In this document: piece after piece, positions 43,530 to 55,721 of the stretch
Numbering within the stretch: the stretch's first letter is position 1
How the letters are laid out: the number at the start of each line of letters is the position of its first letter
Assembly: GCF_001619985.1 (NCBI RefSeq)
Contig: NW_017264194.1
Span: forward strand, 496,001 to 560,000
Length of the DNA stretch: 64,000 nucleotides
From: Xylona heveae TC161
Taxonomy: Eukaryota > Ascomycota > Xylonomycetes > Xylonales > Xylonaceae
Direction of reading: 5' to 3'
Position numbers and translations under genes: made by a program
Notes under the pieces: model-generated
The model's database searches: none
What the model saw: the letters and a program-made list of their open reading frames with translations, nothing else
Told to the model about the DNA's origin: nothing

Positions 43530-46055
43530 ATGACGGGCACCTCGGGGCGCAGCGCTGGCATTCGGAGATGGGACGGCGTCAAGAGAACTTCAACCATGTG
43601 GGACGGGCTCCGAAAGGTAAGACATCCCCCACCCAAAATATTATAACTTGAAACTCATTGTCTGACTCGTCACGTTTTGTCTCACAGGATCTCGAGCTAT
43701 GGTTTCCAGAAGGAGATTGCCTCATTTACCTTTACGGCCGTGGACAGTCTCGTCGCGGCCCTTCTTTCAGGATACCCTTTTCGGCATTGGCCCACACCCG
43801 TTGCTTGCCATTGCTTGAGCGGCACAATGCCGAGTCCATGTCCCACCCGACGACCTGGTCAATGCCCGGCAGTGTCTGCTCGTCCATGGATACCTCAGAG
43901 CCCGCATCGCTGGAGCTGCACATTCCTGCTCCGGCGGATGCCTCGCGCGAGGAGTCTTTTCTCTTCCATCTCGGTACGCGCAATTTCTTCGCCTGGCTTT
44001 TTGGAAAGCCACTGGTGGGATCTCATCTCGGAACTGCCCTGGTCGATCTTCTCGACCGAATGAACATGTACAGGTCGGAAACGGAGGATAATATGAAAGA
44101 CCTGACGCAATACTTGGACGAAGAAGGCTACACGGACTTTCGGGAGTGCCCTGATCATGCGCTGTCGCTCCTCTACTTTGCCGAACATTACCAGCTGAAG
44201 AATCTGTGGACGGATGCTTTTGTCCATTGCGTGGGCATGAGCCAGCGCTTATGGCTTAGTGAAGAGTTTGAGGTAAGCAAAAACCAAATTCAATTTCATC
44301 CCCGTATAGGCAATATTTCCAGTCTGACTAATTTCCAAACAGCCAATAAGCCGTGTGTCAAAGGCACTGATCAACCGCTCGCATCTCGAGATGGATGTCC
44401 GGATGGAAAGAGCTGGACGATCCCTGTCTTCTTTTCTCGAGGACGAACTCTCCGGTACATACTTGGGCCTCAACTCAGCTGCGTTATCCCACCTTGAACG
44501 CTTCCGCTCCTTTCTCCACTCCTTTTACGTCAACCGATACGGCTACTGGCCGCCAACAAAAACGGGCAGCAAAGGCTCATCCCTGTCCAAATCGACTTAC
44601 CGCTCAATGTATTTTGAATTTCGCAATCTCTACGCTTATCTTGTCGACGGCAATTCCGGTCCGTCCAAGCCTTCTTCTCTCAAGCCTTTTTCCGGTAGCG
44701 GGATCAATCTAGAGCATTGCGTGGCAGTTTTTAGCAAGAAACTCAAGTACGCGTCGCTTCCATGCTCCATGCCACTTTTACCGGATATCTCCTTTGAAGC
44801 ACCTGGATTCATGGATCCTTTTGACCTACGAGGTACCTTTTGCAAGCAGACCAAGGCCAATAGACGGTTCGCCGCTCTTGCTGCGCTTTCGTCCGCCACC
44901 AATTCGCTCGACATGACAGTCATGGAGTGTCCCTTGGTCCGGGCTTACGCGCGCTTTGAAAACGACTGCACGCTCAAGCAAGAGGAGAAGGTTTCCTGCG
45001 CTGACGGTCGCAAAGTTCGCTGGCTGCTCATCTACGCGATCCTGCAGACTCTCATATCTGTAACGCGGGCGCCCAAGGAAGTCAAGGATACCGAAGGCGT
45101 GTCATACCCGCTCTGCTGCCAGACCGCCGGCACTCCGCCGTGGAAAATCTACAATACCGGCTCGTCCTCACCGAAGAAGTATATCAGCAGCCACAACAAT
45201 ATGCGACCTGACCACCACGTCATGGAGGTGGACTACTTCAACCACAGGCCCGTCCATTCCGTCTACGTGGCTACCAGCGAAGCACACCACAAGCTTACTA
45301 CTGCCTACCGAGCCCGTGATGATCAGCAGCAACAAGAACAACGCCGCAAACTCCGCCCCACCCGCTCCGCATCCTCTCTCCGCCCCCTCAAGCGTCAACA
45401 AAGTCATCACTACTCTTCATCTGAGCTGGCCCCGCCCATTCCGCCCATGCCCGCAATGCCGCGTCTGCAATCCCTCAAACCCCGCGACCGAGCTAGCTTT
45501 CATGAAACCATTGGGCAAAACTATATCAACACCCGCTCAATTTCTCATCACGGTTCTTCCTCTTCCTCTTCCTACTCTTCCTCTTCTCCCGCCACCTCTC
45601 CCGGCTTCACCCTCGCTCTCGAGCCAGGCTTCGTCCCCAATGCATCCAGCGGATCCAACTCCCCCGGAGCACCAACAATCTTCAGCAGTGCCGGCTCCAG
45701 CTCCTCTCTCAGCGGAGGCGAAGACCAATTAGGTTTTCCATCCATGGACCACCTGAGCGTCAGCGGCTCGAGCAGCGTCTACGACGAAGACGGCGATAAC
45801 AACGAATGCTACCAAGACGAAATATATGGCAGTCACAATGCCAAGTCTGGCTTCGGCTTCGTTTCTCGAGACTTTGAACCCTCGGTCGATTTCCGAAGCA
45901 CTACCACCACTCTACCTCTTCATCGCCGCGAGGCGAATACATCCATTTCCAGCCAAAAGCGTCTCGGCTTTGGCATTCAGTTGAGAAAACAAGTCTCGAT
46001 TGAGAGCTTTAGAATGGCAAATGATGAACTGGAGAGGTACTTGGCTTCGACTTAG
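43530..46055 (+). CDS. conserved fungal protein of unknown function, 794 aa
   Basis: Three exons, 43530-43616, 43688-44272 and 44343-46055, give 794 aa. The introns are 71 and 70 nt (both donor GTAAG, acceptors CACAG and AACAG) in phase 0. The start ATG has a good ACC context just upstream. The protein opens with WDGVKRTSTMWDGLRKDLELWFPEGDCLIYLYGRGQSRRGPSF, then an alpha-helical core to about residue 480 (NFFAWLFGKPLVGSHLGTALVDLL, ALSLLYFAEHYQLKNLW, RWLLIYAILQTLIS). The last 300 residues are low-complexity and Ser-rich. It resembles a widespread uncharacterised ascomycete family (possibly DUF8004; I cannot confirm this). No signal peptide or membrane span. The central layout is loosely BTB/BACK-like, which would suggest protein interaction, but this is weak. 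Confidence 0.82.
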
Positions 46056-47156
46056 TTTGGCTGTTCTGGTTTCGTCGTTGGTCCTAGTTCTGTTTGGATT
46101 AGGCAGCGCTCCTTTCTTTTTTGGTCATTTTTTCATTCCGTCTTTACTTCTTTAATTATCTTTATCATGTCGTCTTATAGCATCGCAAAAGCGGCCAATG
46201 AGCTCGCTTCTGGTATTAATAACGGTGTTGGGATAGTGATTGGGATGGTCAATTGGTTTTCCTGTCGAAATATTATTGGTCACACTTGGGTTTCTGAGTG
46301 CTATATAGCGAGGCGTTGGGGATAGCATCTCTCGTTCCTAATTTCTTATTTTTATTTTTATTTTTATTTTTTTTTTTGGAAAAAATGTCTACTCTACGTC
46401 CTGGGCAGATTCGGGAATGGATTTAAGTCTTAGGATAAATTATATATCCAAGAAAAAAAATGCATGTAACAGATCAAGGGGCGTTACTGCCAGGCCTTTT
46501 ACTTCTCGTTTTCATTTCCTTGCGCCTTTTAATCGTTTTTTTTTAAGTATTTGCAAAAATCCAATCATTACATCTATGACACACATTTCATCATACGAGT
46601 GTATCTGTTGAACAAGAGTATGATGCTTGCAAATGTGCTGTATTGAGACTAGACTAGGGCACCTGGGCACCTCGAGGAAATATTCGGTTGTGACTTTTGT
46701 AAGGTCGTTTCCCTTTTGGAGTATAAAAATTCAGATTCCTTTGGCGAGGTGTCAAGAAGAGAAAGAATGAAAGGATGAATGGGATAGAATGGGATAAAAT
46801 GGGGGTAAAGAAAAGAAAAGAAGAAAAAATTTAAGTTCTCTTGTTTCTTGTTTTAGGAAAAGAATGGAAAAAGAAAGATGGTCCATAAATAAAGTAATTC
46901 GTGTATTCAAGGCAAATCGAATGGATATAAATGAGGAATAAAAACAAAGATGGGTTTGAGAAGGGCCGTTAAGGGGAATGAGAAGGGAAATATAAATGGA
47001 GGGAAATGAAGGGGATGCGAATGAAGAGAAGCTAATAGAGGAAGACGGAGAAAGGGCGGAATAAAATAAGAATAAAGGAAACCCAAAATAAAAAAACTAA
47101 AAAAGGGGAAATATGAAGAAAGAAAACAAGGATATAAAGAAGGTAGAAAACGTCAA
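46056..47156. other. convergent 3' region with TTTTA repeat and purine tract
   Basis: This 1.1-kb gap lies between two convergent genes. It contains a (TTTTA)n-like run at 46342-46377 and, from about 46750 to 47150, a plus strand made almost entirely of purines plus some T. A 10-bp unit (AATGGGATAG/A) repeats near 46778. No gene is seen. Confidence 0.5.
46342..46377. repeat. (TTTTA)n pentanucleotide run
   Basis: Four consecutive ATTTTT-type units end in a T11 stretch, about 290 bp after the stop of the upstream gene. It is a simple repeat within the probable 3' UTR. Confidence 0.8.
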
Positions 47157-49205
47157 TTAATCTCGCAAACTGTGCCGGTTCTGCCGACGCACGATTTCGT
47201 GCGCGACAGCTGCAGCTGCTCCCACGAGTAAAAGAATGCCATTGAAAATGGCAAGCATAAAGAATGGCGCACCGGGCGTCACCTTGTCGAAGAGGAATCC
47301 GCCGAGTTTCGTCAAAAGCAAGATTCCCGCGCCGCCAACGAGGGAATATGTTCCTGCTATGGACCCCTTGAGATGACTGCGACTATGTGACTTTTGCTGA
47401 TTCTGATACTCCTGCTGCTGCTCGGGGGATAACGAATCGTCTGCGGCACCAGCCGGTGGAGTAGATGCAGCAGCTAGAAGAGCAGTTTCTTCAGTGATAG
47501 CCTCGGCGGGCTCGGCGCTGTTTGGATCTCGGACTGTAGAATCTCGCGGGGCCGCAGATGGCTGCGCTTCGGTCGGCTGAGGAGATTGAAACGTCCCATT
47601 GGTGCTGTCTGTGGCTTGTTGCTGACGGTGAGCTTCTTGCTTTGTGTGTTCGTTGCCATCTTCGTCGGCGGCGTCATGGTGTAGCAAGCCGAGAATACCA
47701 CGGCCCAAGAGCCCGAGGCTGCATACGATGGCGCCGATTTGCGAAATGCCTAGTAAAGCGGCGATGAAGAAGATGGCGGGGGTGCCGTGAGGGCCACTAG
47801 GCTCGGGACTCTTCAAGAAGCCGAAGCTGATGTAGCCTACTACGCCAAGTAAGGCGGATACGAGAAGTGGAATGTTGCCACGGGGATATCGGTCGGAGAG
47901 GAAGCCGATAAACGGTGCGCAGAGGAGTGCGATGAGCTGTGAGACGCCTGTGATTTCGGCAGCGAGAACGTATGCTTGTGCGCAATTCTTTTTCAACTCG
48001 CCGCCTTCGTCGCTCGAGCCGTGGCCAGTGCAGAGTCCAGATGAAACGAAGTACGCGTTGACAAAGAGTGGGATGAATAGAGCTATGCCGACCGAAGAGG
48101 CTCGGGCTACGAAGCCGCCCAGGTAGCCTAGCCCGATGTTTGTGTCCTTGAATCCCAGACTGACTGAGTCGGCCAGGAGTCTCCAAAGTGGGAAGTCTTC
48201 GCTTTTGCTACCTCTACCGTCGTTGTTGTCGTTGTCATCACTGTTGCTCTCGCCGTCCTTTCTTGGTGACTTTTTATGAAGTAACGATTTCCATCCTTTG
48301 TTCTCTTCGCCGGCCAAGTTCCGTAGACCTAGTCCGCAGAGCACCGATACCAGGAGGGCTACGGTTCCGACAACATAGTAACTGTTTGCAACAGCCTGGC
48401 TAGGTGATGTGCCACCGGCTTCGAATCTCGCGGGGATAGGCAAGAAGAGTAGTAGCGCAATCAGAGCTCCACAGCCGGTAAACATGCCCACCAATCCAGC
48501 AAGTCGCGCCGGCGCCGCTTTCTCTGGCGGTGCCATGTTCTGCTCTACTGGGGTCGGCTTTCTACCGCGTCCAAGTCTCTCAGGGGTGATGGTCAGTTCG
48601 GAAGAGAGCGATGGAGTAGGTATATGAGTTTGTTGCGAGCTGCCCTCGTGTCTTGTGGAGTTGGTAGCCGGGTACTTTGTCGTCATTGAGGGCAGAATGG
48701 CTGTTACCATCGTCGCACTGCGTCTGTCAGTCACATTGTATAATTGAACCTCTCGTGCGCTCTTCTCAGGAGACGTACGTAGCTGCGCCACCCACACTGA
48801 AGAATATCCTAGCTAAAAGGAGCTGGGGGTATATATTCTTTGCTTGAACGAACAGGAACAGAGCCAGACCGACAATCGCATAGCCAAGCACGCACACCTA
48901 GATATTGATCATAAGCTTACTTATGACCGTTGGTAAACGCAGGAAGTAACATTACTGACCGTTCGAACCCCAATTCTATCAGACAAGACGCCCCATATTG
49001 GACATGCCACCAGGGCTACAAGCTCATCCGCAAATCCAAGCGTGCCGACGGCATCGCCAACTTCATGATGGAGCTTAATGCGGTTCGTGATGACAAACGA
49101 GACGGAGCTATTGAGGAAGACCAAGAACGAGATGGAGAAGAGACAGACCCCAATCAAGTATGTCGCTGCCTGTACAGGCGTAACAGAGAAGATTCTCCGT
49201 ACCAT
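47157..49205 (-). CDS. MFS transporter (DHA-like)
   Basis: Three exons on the minus strand, 49205-48960, 48897-48779 and 48717-47157, give 641 aa. Introns are 62 and 61 nt (donors GTCAGT and GTACGT). The first in-frame ATG (MVRRIFSVTPVQAATYLIG) is used; the frame is open further upstream to 49292 but has no ATG, so a short upstream exon cannot be excluded. MFS motif A is clear (GVLSDRIGVRTV) and recurs after the central loop (GFLSDRYPRGN). About 11-12 membrane spans are visible, with a long hydrophilic central loop at about 120-190 and a Ser/Gln-rich loop near the C-terminus. It is a plasma- or vacuolar-membrane secondary transporter; the substrate cannot be read from sequence. No cluster partner is near. 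Confidence 0.85.
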
Positions 49206-49807
49206 ATTTATGACATCCTTCCGAAGAATCAAAGATAGAACGAGATGTCCTCTCAGTGCTTGTATTCGAAGTGCAGTAAGCCCAGCCACCAATAGACGTC
49301 AGTCCACGGAAGATCCCGATGTCGTAAACAACTCAGCTATCGATTAGAACTACAAAGCTATAGCCACCGAGATACATCCTCACCTAGACAGGTAGATTGT
49401 CGCGGATCGAGCCGAGCCGGGTCCACTGCTAAATACTGATCCATACTCTTTTATACAGAGCAGTACAGTAATCGATCAACAATAAACGGTGTACGATACA
49501 ATTGATCCCAGAATTTTCATGTTATCTTAGCTGTTTCTACATTTTGAAAACTGTCAGCAGCTACAAGCATGGTCCAAAAGAGTCTTTCATTCGCAAAAAG
49601 CTCAAACAGACCGAGCTGACAATCTGATATTTGCCCAGCTGTGTCACGATTCCCTTTTTTTCTTCTCAACCAAAAACATATGAATAAAGAGCTACTCGTG
49701 CTATAAAGTCATGAAGAAAGAGCACATCCCATTAGCAAAGCGCGGTGGCATAAACCTTTGAATAAAATCAAGCTCGCCTGGAATCATCCCAGAGAACAGC
49801 TGGACTA
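49206..49807. other. gap between MFS and RGS-LOV genes
   Basis: This 0.6-kb gap lies between the MFS gene start and the 3' end of the RGS-LOV gene, both on the minus strand. It should hold the MFS promoter. The part next to 49205 stays open in the MFS frame and might include an unplaced 5' exon. Confidence 0.4.
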
Positions 49808-51991
49808 TTAACTCATGGCGAATGATAACGGCGAGCCGGACCTGATAGAAGCATCAAAAGACAGAGGGGTACCAGAGCGCTGATGACCAAAGGGCGATCT
49901 ATGAACCCAATTTTCATCTCTGATTATTTTGTGGTATGTCACCTCATCTTCGGCCCTTTCACGCTTCCCAGCGCTAGGTGTCCTTCCAATTCTTGCATCA
50001 ACCGGTGGAGCGAGTCTCCATTTTCGATTTTCTTCCCTGTCATCATCGACGAGGATGATCATCCAAACACCAACATTGCCATTGTGCCCCTGTAGCGGCG
50101 TGCAATGAATCCAGCGTTTGCGACCCACGTCATCGGTTTTTGAAACCCAGCGGACCTTGGCGGTGACTCCACGACCTCCGGCGAAGGCTGTAAGAAGCTC
50201 TTCGCGTACTCTTGAGGAACCACCAATCTTGTCCATGAATGGCGATTGCAAGAATCCCGGCACTCGGAGAGATGGGGAGGCGAACAAGACCCGAAGGGAC
50301 GGAAAAGGTCGGATGAGCACGTACTTGCAAAATTACAAGTATTAAAAAGAAAATTTAGAACGCTCAATTTTCATGGGCTCGTACTCACATTCTCATATAT
50401 ACCACGGAGCCTTCCTCGTGCTTTCATGTCGGATTGAAGCAATTTGTTAAGGTCCGGACTTGGCTCCTTCAGCAGCAATCTTGGCTGGCGCCATGACCTG
50501 GAGTCTTCATCGTCGATGATATCTTTGTGCATCCGTCCTCCACATTTGCGGACAATGTCTAATTCAGTCGTATTGAACATTTCGCACAGCTCTTGAAACT
50601 CCTCTTTTGATTCACTTGCGTAAGAAGTCTGATACCCCTCAACATTGGGATCTTCCTGTCCCACAAGACGCTGAAAGGAGTCGATGCATGTACAATCCTT
50701 CACGAGCCCGCTGACATCAACCTGTGCGCCGATAAAATAACGAACTTTACCGCGACTGTCACATAGCGGAGCAAGCATCAACAAATTCATAAAAGGAGAT
50801 CCATCTCTTCGACTAGATGGTTCCGTTAGTAAAAGAGTGAATATACCGGTACGAGAGCACTCGCTAGTTCAAGAAGACCTCAGAATGCTCCTTTCCTTCC
50901 TGTACCGCCTCCTTAATCCTTTTGATGCTAAACGGATTCGATTTGGGTCCCTGCAGAAAGCGACAATTTCGCCCGGCAACATAATCCATTCCATATTGGG
51001 TTGTTCGATGAAACTCTTGAGTGGAAGAGTTAATGCTTTGCTCTGAAACCTTAACAAGAACGCTTACCGTCAGACGCGAAAATGATAGGATTATCTGGCC
51101 TTGAAGGGTCTGTGAGACAAAACACTTCTGCCAAGCCTTCAGATGCCTCTCTCAGATTTGGAGGTAGAGCACCTGAGATTCTCTCACGGATACTAAGGCT
51201 AACGATGCGAGTATATGTGCTAGTTATGTATGCTGGTAGATCCTCCTGGGCTAGCACTTCGAAAGCTTTTTTGGCTTTGTGTTCCAGGGTAGCATTTACT
51301 GTTATTCTTGCAGGCTCAGTCGTGAATTCGTGACCTTGGATTGGATTCAGCGCCTCCGAGATAGCGTTCGCATATTCGATGGCTCGAAGAGCTTTTAGAG
51401 AATCAAGATAGTAGACCAGAACCGGCACTGACTGGGGTCGATGAGATGTGAGAAAAGTAGTGAATTTGAACAAAAGCGCAGGATCAGCGAAGATTATTTT
51501 GAGATGCTCTTGAGAGAAAAGCTGTTCTGAACGATTCTCTAAGGAGAATTCCTTTTTCGGGCTAATTTCTTCTGGGGCAGTGACAAGATCGAAGCATTGC
51601 GGATCATCTTCTAGGACTGGATTCAAATTATCGGACTCATTTGAGTGTCCTCGAGCCTGCAGAGGCGGAAGACCGGAAGCAAGAGGGAATACTGTCTCAA
51701 CAGAGGAAGATATGGATGCTTTACGGGGCCTTGAGCGGCTTGACTCCGATGTAGAAGGTTCAGGAGAAAGTAATCCCCCGGGTGACTCTAGTCGTTGGCT
51801 TCCACTACCAAGATACATCAGTTAATATCTTCTTCATAGGCTGACGGATGGATATACTAATCTCTATTTTGAATGGAGTAGGGAGAATTGGAGTCAATTA
51901 TGGGATGTGCCCCGTCTTCATCTAACGACAGAGTACCTGCTGTGTCATTCGAAAGTAGCGATATGGTGCGGTCAGTGTATCTGACATCCAT
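49808..51991 (-). CDS. RGS-LOV domain blue-light photoreceptor candidate
   Basis: Five exons on the minus strand, 51991-51858, 51804-51068, 51015-50865, 50812-50389 and 50323-49808, give 653 aa. A Ser/Pro-rich N-terminus is followed at about 137-245 by a helical block that looks like an RGS domain (LKIIFADPALLFKFTTFLTSHR, VLVYYLDSLKALRAIEYANAI). A LOV-type PAS domain begins at about 265, with the signature GRNCRFLQGP at 305-314; Cys308 is the expected flavin-adduct cysteine. The LOV continues as YRRDGSPFMNLLM, LCDSRGKVRYFIGAQVDVSG. The C-terminal part (LIRPFPSLRVLFASPSLRVPG, WVSKTDDVGRKRWIHCTPL) resembles a further PAS-like module. RGS-LOV proteins are known in fungi (Botrytis BcLOV4), where light drives membrane recruitment. 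The inferred role is light-dependent control of G-protein or membrane signalling. Intron 3 appears to be GC-AG. Confidence 0.88.
50813..50864 (-). other. probable GC-AG intron inside the LOV domain
   Basis: The exon ends in ...TTCTTGAACTA and is followed by GCGAGT, with no GT donor that fits. The 3' end has a TTTACTAACG branch site and ATCTAG acceptor. Using GC as donor gives LNY-RRDGSPF, the expected LOV sequence; reading through hits TAG at once. Confidence 0.7.
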
Positions 51992-52998
51992 TTTCGAATC
52001 GTCTCCTGGAGTGTGCTTCGTACAAGCGTCTCTTATACTGCTATGCTACTCACTAAGACCGTATATTCAGGCGAATCAGGCATTGGCACAGTAGTAGGAA
52101 ACGGGCATGCTGGAATGAATCACAGAAGTAGGAGAGGGCTAATCCGTGGTAGACATGACCAACGTCAGAACTAGTACTTGGTAAGATGGAAGCTAAGAGC
52201 AAACACCCAGCGGCAAATTTACTTTCAGCGTTCCTCATCCCGGGAAAAGAACCATCTACAGCAAATCTTAACCTTCATATCAGGATTCCGCCCGATCATG
52301 AGCAAATCGGTGCAAATATACTGAAAAGGCAACTATTACGTAGCAATAGATTGCTGCACAATGAGGAACCACTTTCGAAAAGTTTGTAAGGTTAGTTTCG
52401 GGTGCATAGAATGTATTCTTTTGGCTATACCAGCATTGCCATTGGAGTTATCAGGGCTCAAGGAACAAAATTTCTGGGCTTTTGATATCATTCTTAGCAA
52501 GGCCCAAGGTCATGTTTGTATTCGAGATCTTTGGGGAATTGTGACCCGAAGGCTCGAACGTGAGAGAGGAACGTAAAACATAATGGCATATTGTGTAGCT
52601 GAATGCTTTCTAAGAAAGCTTCTCCTTGATTGGACTTGATAATTGAATGAATTGAGATAAGTCGTCTGCAGTGTAGTAGCAAGAGAGTCCATGTAAATTG
52701 ACGCTGGGTCTGCAAAGCGTCAGCCACGTGCGAATAAACAAAATGGTTCCATGATCGACGTGTGGAGTGGCAGCGTGGCGGAAGCTGCATGCCCCAATTT
52801 GCTGACTAAACACGGCATGACGTTCAAGGGTCCCTGCGGTCGCGTTGGAGCTTCACTACTGAACACCAACGTGTTCCGAACTCACACGACTTTACTTCAA
52901 AGTCAATATATCCCACTGTTCAGCAGCCAATTTGATGGCGTTCAAGGCAGTGATCCTCTGTCGGTGATGACCCTGCAATTTTGCAAATTTCCCGAAAC
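51992..52998. other. divergent promoter region: RGS-LOV and hrd1
   Basis: This 1-kb region lies between two divergently transcribed genes. One CACGTG box lies at 52725-52730. Short frames on both strands lack any domain. Any shared regulation of the two genes would act from here, but nothing shows it. Confidence 0.45.
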
Positions 52999-55721
52999 AT
53001 GAGGTTGGCCGCCTATGCCGGGGTAAGCATTGTTTTGGACTCTAATACGCCAGAAGGTTATGCTGATGCTGATCTCCGCGCAAGGCCTCCACGGTCCTGG
53101 CCGCTGGTGTCATTATCAGGGCATTTCATCAGCGACCAAATTTCTATTCCGCGTGTGTTTATCTAGCTCAAAGCAATGCTTGCTTAATGGTAAACAAGAT
53201 TCTTTCAACGAAACTTTCAATGGGCTCATGGACTTTCAGATTCTTACAAACCTGGTGCTTCTGACCATCAGTGGCTTTGTTCTTGGGCTTCAGCGGCTCT
53301 TGTATGGACCACTTCGCCCGATTGAGGTTGAAATGCTTTATGAAAATGCCTGGTATGCTATCACGGAGACATGTCTGGCGATGACCATTTTTCGAGAAGA
53401 AGTCGGCGCTTGGTTTATTATGATGTTTGTCACCCTACTGGTCGGAAAGGTGTGGGGTTGGATTGGGGCTGGTCGTGTTGAGGTTCTTCAGCAGCAACCT
53501 CCCGCAAACCCTCGTTTGTTCCACGCTCGAATTTCCATATCACTCCTCCTTTCCGTCGTATACAACCTCTATATGCTTTACTACTCCGTCTCCACTGTCC
53601 TCGATCAGGCTCGGCCGAACATGATGGTCATGTTTGCCTTTGAGTTTGCGGTACAAGCTATCAACTCTATGGCGACAGTGGCACACTATGGCCTTGCCGT
53701 GGTGGAGATTATCGTGGTCAGGAAGCAGACCCAAGCCAGATTACGCGAGAGAAGAGCACAAATAAGGGAAGATAGGGAAGAGGCACTCACGCAAGCTGTT
53801 GAGAATGGTGCCGACTCTACAGATATTACTAGAAGGCTGCAAAACCTTCCTGATGAAGATGAAACCGACGTGGACGCAATGGATGTTGATGTGCCTGGAT
53901 GGGAGAACAAAAGCCGGTGGGTGTTCTATTTAGACCTTGCAGCAGGTAAGTCTCCGAATTTCTTAACAGATAGCGCACATCTAACGTTGTCTAGACTTTT
54001 TTAAGCTCGTTACCTATCTATCATTCTTCGCCATCCTGACCATGTTCTATGGACTGCCTATCCACATTCTACGAGACGTGTTTGTCACTCTCCGCTCATT
54101 CTTGGGCAGGATTCGTGACTTTATTCGGTACCGCAACGCAACCCGTGACATGAATGATCGATATCCGGATGCCACTGCCGATGACTTAGCAAGGGATAAT
54201 GTTTGTATCATTTGCAGAGAAGAGATGATGCCCTGGCAGGTGCCAAACGAAGGCCGTCGGGCCGGGGAAGGGGGACTCAGATCTGCCAGACGAGTGAACA
54301 CAACTTTGGATGAAAGGCTTCGCCCCAAGAAGCTTCCTTGCGGGCACATCCTTCATTTTGCATGCCTGCGGAGCTGGCTGGCGCGACAACAAGTATGTCC
54401 TACGTGCCGCCGGCCTGTGCTTGAGCCCAATCAGGTACGAGTGGTGCCTGCCAATCGTCCAGCGGCTGCGGAGCCACATGTTCAGCAACCGAGAGCAAAT
54501 GTGCAGGCACAGCAGGGTGCTCAACCACCTCCTGGAGTCCAGAATGCACCGGGCGGCCGGATTATCAACTTGGGCCCGCTGCGGATTGGATTCGGGGTAG
54601 GACCTCCTGACGTTGTACAGAACCTTGCGCAACAGATGAACAACAGGCCGGCTGCTCAGCCGCAAATCCAACCGGCGAATGCGGCAGAACGACCCCGGTT
54701 TGGCTTTGGTCTCAACTTTGGACGGCCTGCTCCTCCTCGAGCCCAGAACCCTGCGGCCAACTTCAACCCAGGCTTGGTTCAAGCACAGCTGCACCAGATC
54801 GAACAACAAATTATGCAAGAGATCAATAGCCTCCGTCTGCTTTCTGATCAATTGCATAATGTACGCGCGTTGCAAGGTGAATTGGCTCGGCTACGAATTG
54901 CCCAAGCTTTCCCTCCAACTACCTTTGCAAATCCTAATCCAAGCATGAACTATGTCGGTAATCCTATCCGTCCTGCTCAGCAATATACGCTTCCCTCCCA
55001 CCCACGAGGCGGCTTACAAGCATATGGAGCCCAACCACAAACAACAGTGATGGCTCATAATGACCCAAACCTTCCCCAGGGGCTGCATTTACCTCCTGGG
55101 TGGACAATGCTGCCATTGTCTCGAGTTATTTTGCCAACACCAGTACCGCAGATTGCCGGTTCCAATGATCCTAATCAACGGCCAACTGCTCCGAGCCCAG
55201 TTCCACGTGCAGGCAGTGCACCTCCTTCTACGCAAGCCGAACATACTGTACTTCCTACCTTCGATTCTACTACCGCTTTCAATGGGGCTCCAAGCGGTAC
55301 TGCAGACGTGCCCGTGTCAACGGCCCCTAGTCCCGGTCCATTCGCACCTGTAACGTCAACAGAATCGCCTTCATCGCTAAGAAATGATGATCCTAGCGCC
55401 GGAAATCAAGCTTCTCCATCGTTGACAGCATCAGAGCCGAATGAAACTCCGCGGCCTGCTGACGCGGCTCCTGGCATCACTAATGCAGGCAACGAAGGTG
55501 GTGATCACGGAAGTTCTGCTCCTCTCTCACATGAGACTGTCGCCACGGCCGGTCCGATCAGTGGGCCAGATTCGGTGGAAACTCCAGTAAGCCATGCGCA
55601 AGAGACCAGAATCCACCCCGACGAATCAGCTGGAGATGGCCCTAGTGATGAAGGCGGAGACAATACTAAAGGTAAAGGGAGGGCGGCTACCGTCGAAGAT
55701 CTCGTTGAGGACACTGATTGA
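52999..55721 (+). CDS. hrd1: ERAD E3 ubiquitin ligase Hrd1
   Basis: Four exons, 52999-53022, 53085-53189, 53240-53945 and 53995-55721, give 853 aa. Exon 1 is only 24 nt and intron 1 uses an AAG acceptor, restoring [25 protein letters not shown]. The N-terminal 330 residues carry several membrane spans. A RING-H2 domain at about 349-416 shows CIIC, a 40-residue insert, [14 protein letters not shown] and CPTCRRP. The insert is also found in yeast Hrd1. Downstream the chain is Pro/Gln-rich, with a helical stretch at about 525-570 ([18 protein letters not shown]) that fits the Hrd1 association/HAF-H region, then a long disordered acidic tail. Hrd1 is the retrotranslocation channel and ligase that ubiquitinates misfolded ER proteins. 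The gene looks complete. Confidence 0.94.

Noticed and set aside
49206-49292. Extending the MFS gene to 49292
   Set aside because: The frame is open but begins with TTG and contains no ATG; the first ATG is at 49205. A short upstream exon remains possible but I could not support one.
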